This document shows positions 55,396-64,000 of a stretch of DNA of 64,000 nt, one piece after another. Numbering within the stretch: the first letter of the stretch is position 1; each line of letters opens with the position of its first letter. A program made the translations under genes and the position numbers. The notes under the pieces are model-generated. The model ran no database searches, was not told where the DNA came from, and was given only the letters and a program-made list of their open reading frames with translations. Origin of the DNA: Przewalskia tangutica (Eukaryota; Streptophyta; Magnoliopsida; Solanales; Solanaceae); the NCBI GenBank assembly GCA_029844215.1, contig CM056721.1, positions 56,833,815 to 56,897,814 on the forward strand, in the 5' to 3' direction.

Positions 55396-56500
55396 CCTCA
55401 GATGTATGTATTGGTAGGATGGCCTGAAAAGGGACGTAGCAGAACTTATTTATTAGTGTCCGAGTTGGCAACATGTCAAGGTTGAGCACCAGAAGTCCAG
55501 TGGGCTATTACAGGCGATTGAGACCCCGACTTAGAAATGAGAGGTGATTAATATGGATTTTGTTACAGGGTTGCATCGTACTCAGAGGAAGTGCGACTAA
55601 TTATGGGTTATAGTAGACATGCTGACAAAATCAGCCCATTTTCTTCCGGTCAGGACCACTTACTTGGCTGAGGATTATGCTAGATTATATAGCATGGAGA
55701 TTGTGAGACTGTACGGGGTTTCTACATTTATGATGTCACGCAGATGAGCTCGGTATACGGCTAACTTGTGGAGGTTTTTCCAGAAGGGGTTAGGGACAAA
55801 AGTGAGTCTCAGTGTTGCATTTCACCCTCAGACCGACAGACAGGCAGGGCATGTTATCCAGACACTTGAGGATAGGTTGCGGGCCTGTGTTATTGATTTT
55901 AGGGGTAGCTGGGAGGATCTTTTGCCTCTCGTTGAGTTGCGTATAATACCCGTTACCATTCAAGTATTCAGATGGCCCTGTATGAGGCCTTGTATGAAAG
56001 AAAGTGTAGATCGTCGGTTGGTTGGTTCGACGTAGGAGAGGTTCAGTTAATTGGCCCAGACTTGATTCAGCTGGCTGTGGATAATGTGAAGCTTATCCAA
56101 GAAAGATTATTAGTAAGCTCAGAGTTAGCAGAATCTTTATGCAGATAATCGACGTCGACACTTGGAGTTCAGGTTGACGTTTGAGTCTTCTTGAGGGTAT
56201 TACCCAAGAAGGGTATATGAGGTTCGGAAAGAAAGAGAAGCTTAGCCCAGGGAATAGTGGGCCTTAGCAGATTGTCAGTAGAATAGGCAAGGTTGCCTAT
56301 GAGTTAGTTCTGTCGCCCGGTTTGGGGTCATTGCATCCGGTCGTCCATGTTTCTAGGTTACGGAAGTATATCGGAGATCCATCCAGAGTTTGCCCAGTTA
56401 GTAATACCCAGGTGATAGAGAAGGATATGACGTAGGAAGTAGAGGAGGACATGATAAAGAAGTATCCTCACTTGTTCCCTACATTTCCAGGAAATTTGCT
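55396..56500 (+). pseudogene. pol (integrase): Element F integrase remnant
   Basis: Integrase of the element into which H inserted; everything upstream of about the zinc-binding end is lost. KPG-like and DFVTGL-like bases lie near 55500-55570. QKGLGTKVSLSVAFHPQTD (55780-55835) is a clean stretch carrying the HPQTD motif, followed by DRLRACVIDFRGSWEDLLPL. In related integrases an acidic catalytic residue follows in the QAE position; here the text is DRQAGHVIQ, so the catalytic Glu reads as Gly. The SDRG area reads MMSRR without the Asp. Further C-terminal traces (GWF, GKVAYE-like, VHVS) run to about 56420, with a WEAEEDM-like end near 56440. Non-functional as read. Confidence 0.82.
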
Positions 56501-56647
56501 TCTCTACTTGTCGATTTTTTTTATTGACGTTTTAGCATAATTATGTGGCCATGTGTGGCAAGTTTGATTATGTTTGGTGTAATCAAGGGACTATGCCAAT
56601 ATCCGTTTAGATGGAACCTCGAAGGAACATTCGGGGATGAATGTTTC
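56500..56647 (+). other. Element F 3' untranslated part
   Basis: Non-coding link between the integrase end and the polypurine tract. It ends with AACATTCGGGGATGAATGTT, the inverted motif seen in all copies. Confidence 0.7.
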
Positions 56648-56661
56648 TAAGGAGGGAAGAA
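56648..56661 (+). other. Polypurine tract of element F
   Basis: TAAGGAGGGAAGAA lies directly before TGTTACAACCCG. Confidence 0.9.
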
Positions 56662-59281
56662 TGTTACAACCCGAAATTCCAGGACATGTATATGAGAATA
56701 GACGGGAGAACACGAGACTTAAAAATTCGAACGAAAGAAAAATTGTGATTCCTAAAATATCTTCCGAACCTCGGGAGGGAAAAATGTTCGTTAATAAGAA
56801 ATGAGTTCTCAAATTTGTTAATTGAGACGTTTACAATTTATCGGAATTATGGAAGTTTATTTACAGAGTTGGATACGTGGGGCCCACCCGAGAAATTTTA
56901 CGTTTTTGTTGGGCCCATGAGGTTTTCGATATTTTGACCAATTATGAAAATTTCGAGAAACGAAATATTATGGACCAATGGGAGGGCGACACGTGTCACC
57001 CTCCACATGGTCATATGGGATGAAAATGACATGAAAGAGTAGCCAAGATGAGCTTGATATTATTGACCAAGTCTTAAGGTCAAGTTTCAAGCTTTAGTCA
57101 TCCAAATCTTGGCCACACATTTGGTCCAATCCTAGCCCTTGATCTCATTATATATACATACCACTACTAGTGCAAGACTAGAATTCTATACTTAGAGAAA
57201 TTTTCAAGAAATTTAGAGAGCAAGAGTGAGAGCTCTCGGCAATCAGGGAAAAAAAGGAGAGAAAATTTTGCAATCTTGCTTCATAAATCCCAATAATCAA
57301 ACCCAAGATCCCTAGAGGTATTCTAAGGATATCTCAATACAAAAATCCCGGGAAAACTCCATTTTTACATTAGTCGCAACATGAAAACCTAAGGGGGTTT
57401 TCATGGTTGAAGTTGGAATTGAAGAGGAGTTCTTCATAAGCTTCTAAGGGTTGCTTGGGGTGGACTGGAACGTCAAGAAAAGGAGCTAAAGTTGCTAAGG
57501 ATCGACTTTGAATCTTGGATTAGATTTGGGCTTATTGAGGTAATAATCTTCGTCTTACTATTGTAATTGAAGATTCCATGTTATGAAAGTAATAGATGAT
57601 CATGAGATATATACTATGAAGATTGATAAGTGTTATGGAATATTGGAAGCCTAAAATCCGAAAAAAAGTTCATGTTAGCCATTGAGATTGTAATTCAATT
57701 TAATTGTTAGTTACGATCGTCGCATGTTATAGAAAGAAAGGATTATAGTTGTTATAATCAATTGCGGCTATATAACATGTTAGAATAACAATTTGGATTG
57801 AAAAGGAATTGGAATGAACTTTATGTTGTTACACATTTGAGCCGAGAATTGCCTTAAGGAAATGAACAGTTTTTATATGAATTGTGGGGAAGAATTTTAC
57901 ACGTCCTGTTAAGAGACTTGAAGTATTTTGAAAGTATATGATACTTGGTTTTAAAGGTATAAATCTCTTGGTTTCTAAAAGAATGTAATTGTCTAAAACA
58001 TAAAGAGTTATAACGACTTTATAGGAAGTTAGTTATAACGGCTTTATGGAAGGTTAAGAGAGTGTCTATTTGATTTATAGGCATGAGTTGCCTATGTTGT
58101 GAAATTAGAAGTTACTTGGTTTCAAAGCCTTGAAATGAATTTCTAAAGGTCTAGTAACTTAATTTGAAAAATAGACATGCCTTGATACTACGGGTGTTAG
58201 TATCTTGGGGATTTATATAAAAAGGAGTCTTTTGAAAAGAACGGAAGTACGTAGTACTTTGGGTTAAACTCCCGGATTTTATGTGACGTGATAGTGCCTT
58301 AAGTTTAAATAAAATGAGTGTGTATGTTAATTAAGTCTAATAAGAAGTTAGGGGATTTCTTAACTTGCTTATGGTATTTATGATGAGTCGGTGGTGCTTA
58401 TGTTTATGTTATGTATGATAGCCGGTTGTGCTAGTGTTATGTTATTCTTGCGGGGTAAACCCCGGGTTACTACTTATTCCATGGATTTGCTACCCATGAT
58501 GCGAGTGCGGCGTTTGTACTCATTGCGGGTCCACCGGGCCTATGCGGGTGAAATAGTCCTATGCGGGTGAAATAGTCCCATGCGGAGCAAATTGCTCCAT
58601 TGCGGGTCCACAGGACCTATGCGGGTGAAATAGTCCCAGGAGTAGGATTGCTTAATGATACTACGGGCGGGTGGCCCTAATTTGATCATGAGCCTCCTAT
58701 ATATTTATGCAGTAAAGTGTACTCTTGTTTGCTCTCATTTTTAGTAAGGCACAGTGTACTGTTATTTTGGTTATCATACATGTCTCCAGCTTTATTTTTA
58801 GACTATATGATTTCATTTCAGTACTTTCAGTTTCACATACTTGGTACATATTTTGTACTGACCCCCTTTCCTCGGGGGGCTGCGTTCATGCCGCAGGTAG
58901 AGTTAAACAGGTTGTTGATCCTCACTCTTAGGATCACTGTTCAGCTGTTGAGAAGCTCCATTACTCCGGAGGCTTATCTTTGGTTCAGATCCCTGATATT
59001 GTCAGTTATTGTACATTCAGAGGTATGGCGGGGCCCAGTCCCGTCATAGTTGTTATGTAAAAATTCTTAGAGGTCTGTAGTCATATCTTGTGGATTGGGT
59101 TGGAAAAAAAAGGATGTAACTGCTTTTTGGCTTATGTATATTTTTTAGAAGGTGGCCTTATCGGCTAGTCTGTTGATATTTCTTGACTAGTACTTTATGA
59201 GTTTTATGTATGTTCCGCTGCTATTCTATGATGTATACATGCGGTGCCCAGTAGGCACCGGGCCATGCCCTGGTCGTGACA
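56662..59281 (+). mobile_element. Element F 3' LTR
   Basis: 2.62 kb from TGTTACAACCCGAAATTCC to CCCTGGTCGTGACA. G-box palindrome at 56984-57001, TATATATA near 57148, AT-rich hairpin near 57999 and ATGCGGGTGAAATAGTCC repeats at about 58540-58640. Compared with H and G it lacks the segment after TTTTACACGTCC near 57905, joining directly to AAGAGACTTGAAG. Confidence 0.9.
57148..57156 (+). promoter_or_regulatory. TATA box of LTR F
   Basis: TATATATA within CTCATTATATATACATACC, about 160 bases after the G-box palindrome. Confidence 0.65.
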
Positions 59282-61043
59282 CATTTGGTTATTGATTTTC
59301 GGGCCTTGAAAAAGGTGGAAAAGTACGTAGAAACAAAGGAAGTGCTGCCCGATTTTCCGTACAATAAGAGTCCTTATACTTAGAAACATTCTACGTTGAA
59401 AGCTACAAGTTGATAGGCGTATTGTGGTCATTATAGGTTGACATTCTACACGTGGCGTATTCAACTTAAGTGGATTGAGCCGGAGAGGTATGTGGAACAT
59501 TTCTTATCTCTTGAGCATGAGTAGCTATATATGTATAGTACGGTAGACGTACGAGATTTAAATGAATTTAGTTTCATTTTATATCCTTGACTTGTTTAAG
59601 AATGTCCAAGTTGGTTGAGTTAGAGAATTAACTCACTTGTTTTAAAGGTTAAAGATGTCTTATTTTCTAAAGCATAAAGTTAGTATAACGACTTTATGGG
59701 AATTTGGTTATAACAACTTTATGGGAAGTTAAAAGAATGGTTTATTCTAATAAGGTAAACAAAGATTTCTTGACTTGAAAATGTATAGAATACTTTATTT
59801 GGAAAGTATTGATTACTTGAACTATTCTAAAGTTAAGAAACTTGATTTCTAAAGTTAAGAAACTTGATTTCTAAAGTTAAGAGACTTGAAGTATTCTGAA
59901 AGTTATGTAACTTGATTTGAAAGTATATGATACTTGATTTTTAAAAGTATAAGTCTCTTGGTTATAAAAAGAATGAATTTGTCTAAAACATAAAAAGTTA
60001 TAACGGTTTTATGGGAAGTTAGTTATAACGACTTTATGAAAGGTTAAGAGAGTAGTCTATTTGATCAATAGGCATGAGTTGCCTAGGTTGTGAAATTAGA
60101 AGTTACTTGGTTTCAAAGCCTTGAAATGAATTTCTAAAGGTGTAGTAACTTAATTTGAAAAATAGACATGCATTGATACTATGGGTGTTAGTATCTTGGA
60201 GTTTTATATAAAAAGGAGTCTTTTAAAAAGAATGGAAGTACGTAGTACTTTGGGTTTACTTCCCGGATTTTTATGTGACACGAAAGTGCCTTGAGTTATA
60301 AAATGAAATTCATTTTTGTTTGTTAATGAAAGTCTAAAAGATTTTATGAACTTGCCTATGCTTACTTACGATAGCCTTTGAGTACAAGTATTATATTTCT
60401 GCGCTGCCGTGTCTCTCAGTTGGAGGGTCGGCTGTCTTGTTGTGAATTTATTTGGACGTACCGACAGTGATGGAGGATTCCACGGGTATTCTTCCATTGT
60501 GATTGATCCATGGACATGCATATACGATGAGGGATTCCGGGGCATGCAACCATAATGCGGGTTAAATTCCCGGATTCCATTATTACTTCATGGATTAGCC
60601 CCCCATGAAGACATGTACCCGAGATGAGGAATTCCACGGGCATGTTATATACTATTATTACTCCATGGCCATGCTTATACGATGAAGGATTCCGGGGCAT
60701 GCGACCATGTTATATACTATTACTCCATGGACTAGCTCCACATGAAGACATGTACCCGAGATGAGGGATTCCACGGACATGTTATATACGATTATTACCC
60801 CATGGATTAGCTCTCCATGAAGTCATGTACCCGAGATGAGGGATTCCACGGGCATGAGATATATCTATATTGCATATGTGCACACCGACAGTGATGTAGG
60901 ATGCCACAGGCGTGTTACATGGATATATTTTACACTTACGGCTGTCGGCAGTGATGGAGGATTCCACGGGCACGCTTTGATGTTTTGCGGGCTTGAGACC
61001 CTTACTGGACTGTGTGATGATTTTGAGGGCTTGTGTCCCTAGC
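59282..61043 (+). mobile_element. LTR G fragment
   Basis: Starts in mid-LTR with CATTTGGTTATTGATTTTCG, equivalent to LTR H at about 52676, right after the F terminus. This fits F having inserted into G, though the left part of G is not seen. From about 59880 it matches LTR F (57905 onward) closely. It has its own cassette at 60450-60980 and is cut at GTGTCCCTAGC by LTR I. Confidence 0.8.
60450..60980 (+). repeat. Tandem-repeat cassette of LTR G
   Basis: Units of roughly 90-110 bases carry GATGGAGGATTCCACGGGCA-like or GATGAGGGATTCCACGG text, CATGTTATATACTATTA, and CCATGGATTAGC with CCATGAAG, which can form short hairpins. Five to six imperfect units are visible. Confidence 0.78.
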
Positions 61044-61942
61044 TATCACGACCCGACCTCGGGCCCGCGACTAGTGCCCTACCAGGGCACCCTTTACAGG
61101 TAAACATCAGAAAATAGTAGCAGAACATACATACATCTCAAAAGAAATAAATAACAGGCTAGCCGATAAGGCTACCTTCCAAAAGTATACATATAACTAC
61201 GTAAAACCAAAAGCAGTTACCTCTTTTTTTTTTCAAGGCGACCCACAAGATATGACTACAGACCTCTAAGAGTTTTGACGTAACAACTGTGACGGGACAG
61301 GGCCCCGCCATACCCCTGAATGTAGAAAATTCTACAACCTCAGGGAACTGTACCAAAATACAAAGCCTCCGAAATAATTGAGTTTCTCAACCAGCTGAAC
61401 AATGATCCTAAGAATGAGGATCAACAAGCTATGTACCTCAACCTGCGGCATGAACGCAATTTCCAAGGAGGTCGATCTGAATATATACCAAGTATGTGAA
61501 TCAAAATATCAGAATGAAATCATAACAGTCTATATAAAATAGGATACATGTATGATAACCAAACTACAGTACACAATATATAAGCAGTCATTTTAAGTCA
61601 GGGACGCATGCCCTCAAGTCATTACTCACATATAACCATGGGTCTCACACCCATAATATCAATCATGCCCGTGGAATTCCTTCCTCACTGCCGGCAGTCC
61701 ATGATATAATATAACACTAATATGTATAAATGAACACCAGGTCCCACCTGTGTCATAAAAACTGTATGGGCCAAGTAGGAAAGCGAACCACCAGATCCAG
61801 CCTGCATCATAAAAGCGGCCGGCAAGTACGAATCCACCTACGGACCCACTGCGTCAACAATCGATCGGCAAGACGTAAGCCAACTACTACATCCACTGCC
61901 ACGAGATATGACCGGGGCAAGTGCGAAAGCTATCTACCAGAG
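61044..61942 (-). mobile_element. LTR I fragment, minus strand (3' end)
   Basis: Starts TATCACGACCCGACCTCGGG (TGTCACGACCC with one change) and resembles LTR A piece 1, including GGGACAGGGCCCCGCCATAC. It carries AAGTACGA-type repeat units at about 61760-61940, then is cut by LTR J. Confidence 0.82.
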
Positions 61943-62538
61943 TGTTACACCCCGTAGTTCCAGTGTATGTATATGAGGACGTACGTACGTAAATACGACA
62001 TTAAAAATTGGAAAGGAAGAAATATGGGATTTTTTTTCGACGGAAAAGTTTCCGAATTTTGAGAAGGAAAAATATTCGTTAAAGGGAATTGGATTCCCAG
62101 ATTTGGTATTTGGACTTTTTGGAATATTTGAGAATTATGGAATTTTATTTCCGAAATCAGTCACGTGGGGCCCACGGGAGAATTTACGGTTTTGTGGGGC
62201 CCACTTTATTTTCGGATTTTTGGCATTATGGATATTTTCGGGAGATGAAATATTTTGGACGAGTAGGGGGCGACACGTGTCACCCCCATGTGGCCCCATG
62301 GCCGTAAGAGTGTGACACTTGGACGTTTTTTGTGGGGACAAGTGGCAAGCCACTTGTCCCATTTTTGTGGTGGACACTTGGTTGGCAATTACCCACACAA
62401 CATGTCCCCAATACTCACCTTACATTTGCTTAAATCTTGACCCTTGATTCTTCTATATATACCCCCTTAAGTTGAAGACAATTTTCATCCCACACTTAAG
62501 CTTCCAAGGCAAAATACTCCCCTCCCCTTTGTAGTTGT
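61943..62538 (+). mobile_element. LTR J fragment, 5' end
   Basis: Starts TGTTACACCCCGTAGTTCC inside LTR I. It has GGGGCCCACGGGAGAATTTA, G-box palindrome at 62268-62285 and TATATATA at 62454. It resembles the U3 of LTR A. It is cut at CTTTGTAGTTGT by LTR K; the rest lies beyond the window. Confidence 0.85.
62454..62461 (+). promoter_or_regulatory. TATA box of LTR J
   Basis: TATATATA within GATTCTTCTATATATACCCC, about 170 bases after the palindrome. Confidence 0.65.
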
Positions 62539-64000
62539 TGTTATACCCCGTATTTCCAGAGTATGTATGTGAGGGCGTACGTATAAAAGTTTAAGCCTTA
62601 AGTAGGCAAGGGTCGAAATTTTGTGCACAACCCCCGAAAAGAATCGTTTTCCGACGAAACGTTTTCCAAACTTTTCGAAGGTAAAATTACGGCTATGTCA
62701 TTTATTATTTTTGCGGATTTTTCCGAGAGATGAAATATTTTGGACCAACGAGAGGGCGACACTTGGCCCTCAAGTGGACGACAAAGCTAAAGGGGTCTTG
62801 GCACGTTTTTTGTGCTAGGACTTTGGTCAAGGGGTTGGTAGGATATTTGTAGATATTTTTGTGTAGTTGATGAGCAAGTGGGACCCACAAACACTTGTCC
62901 AAATCTTGACCCTACACTTGCCCACCACTTGTCTTGATCTTGGCCATTGGTTGGCCTATAAATACCCCCCCTTTGTTGAAGACTTCTTCATCCACAAAAT
63001 AGTTTCTAAGTATTGAAATCCCCCTCTTCCCCTTTGTAAGGTTTTCATCCAAAGCCTCCCCCTCCCCCTTGTGAGCCCTACGAGAGTACCCCCTCTTGAG
63101 TGTTGTCTCAGAATACACCCCCCTGGTAGAAAATACTCTCCAAGTATAGTTACTATTCCAAAATACCTTGGCCCAAATACCTTGTAGTATTCCAAGGTTA
63201 CACCTATACTAAAAGCCCAGAAATACTACTATACTTCCCTTCAGTCACAAAACGAAACCCTAAGGAAAATCTTCACAGTTGGTTGAAGTATTAAGAAGAA
63301 GTTGCGTAGAACTTCTAAGGGTTGTTTGGAGCGGGTTGGAGCACCGAGGGAGCTAAACGGTGCTCGGGATCGACATTAAATCTTGGATAATTTTGGGCTT
63401 ATCGAGGTAAATACTCTTGTCCTTATATTGTAATTGGAAATTACATACAGTAGTAGTATAGAAATGAATATAAGATTCATAGAAGAGAATTGTAATAGAA
63501 GGATATTACGTATAAGACTCGAATCAAATCACATCGTAAGAATATTAAAGTAGAAGATTGAACAGTACTTACATAGACCGTATTCTGATGAACTTGTGAA
63601 GTTTGACGGTAGGAAGTCTTTGCCCAATTTTTCGTAGAATCTTGTATCTAGATTTATTCTACCGAGTAGTCTAGACATTGATAGACTTGTATAACCGTTA
63701 TAGGTTGAAATCGCGAGTAGCGTATTCTACTCGAAGGGTGGAAAATGATAGCGGATTACAAGATTTGGAGCTATTTGCTAATAGTCGATAAATCGTCGAG
63801 GTATGTGATTCTTCCTATCCTCTTGAGCATGATATTTTAAAAGAATATATATAGTACGGTAGACGACGTGTTAATCGAACGTGGTTTTACTCCGATGTCT
63901 TTTGACTTGAGTCTAAATAATAAGAATCTTGAAGTATTTCAAAAGAATTAAGAACCGTTTTTGAAAGAAGAGTAATACTTGGTTTTAAAAGCTTAAGAGT
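62539..64000 (+). mobile_element. LTR K, cut by the window end
   Basis: Starts TGTTATACCCCGTATTTCC. The U3 is like LTR3, with GAGGGCGACACTTGG (62752-62766) as a half-eroded palindrome and TATA box at 62957-62964. It continues into the AT-rich middle part that matches L and D. The remainder and any internal region lie beyond 64000. Confidence 0.85.
62957..62964 (+). promoter_or_regulatory. TATA box of LTR K
   Basis: TATAAATA within TTGGCCTATAAATACCCC, the same context as LTR2, LTR3 and D. Confidence 0.75.

Overview
The window is gene-poor nuclear DNA of a flowering plant, most likely a eudicot. No cellular gene, rRNA, tRNA or CRISPR array could be supported. It is almost wholly a nest of Ty3/gypsy LTR retrotransposons. 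Their long LTRs (about 2.4-3.9 kb) run from TGTTATACCCCG or TGTTACACCCCG to GGGTCGTGACA. They have initiator-tRNA-Met-type primer sites (TGGTATCAGAGC-like), AAGGAGGGGAGAA polypurine tracts, CCHC gag knuckles and a chromodomain-like end to the integrase. These traits suggest the chromovirus (Tekay/Del-like) lineage. Lineage and host are inferred from recognised motifs; no search was run. Every coding region is broken by frameshifts and stops.

Layout. (1) 1-13665, plus strand: an LTR-internal-LTR-internal-LTR tandem array (period about 6 kb) of a non-autonomous element with gag and an integrase remnant but no protease, RT or RNase H. (2) 13665-15795: an 80-bp gag scrap, then a truncated minus-strand LTR (L). 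(3) 15796-55395: element H, plus strand, which carries only gag. H gag is split by solo LTR A (17703-47559, target duplication GTGAT) and solo LTR E (47922-51038). LTR A is itself split by element B (18261-34751) and element D (34955-44530). Element C (25007-34414, target duplication CAAGT) sits inside the 5' LTR of B. (4) 55396-59281: element F, an integrase remnant plus 3' LTR. (5) 59282-64000: LTR pieces G, I, J and K, each later piece interrupting an earlier one.

How the parts relate. Elements 1, 2, B and C share one deletion-derivative layout and would need proteins supplied in trans. D is the only copy with recognisable gag, protease, RT, RNase H, integrase and chromodomain-like parts in order, so its relatives are the plausible driver. 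The inferred order of insertion is G, then F, H, A, B, C, which is six levels deep. D and E are separate later insertions.

Reading note: paired LTRs are identical over hundreds of AT-rich bases but differ by indels and substitutions mainly at CG, CAG and CTG sites. Much of the apparent decay may be sequencing error in methylated DNA rather than mutation. Boundaries marked 'about' carry tens of bases of uncertainty.
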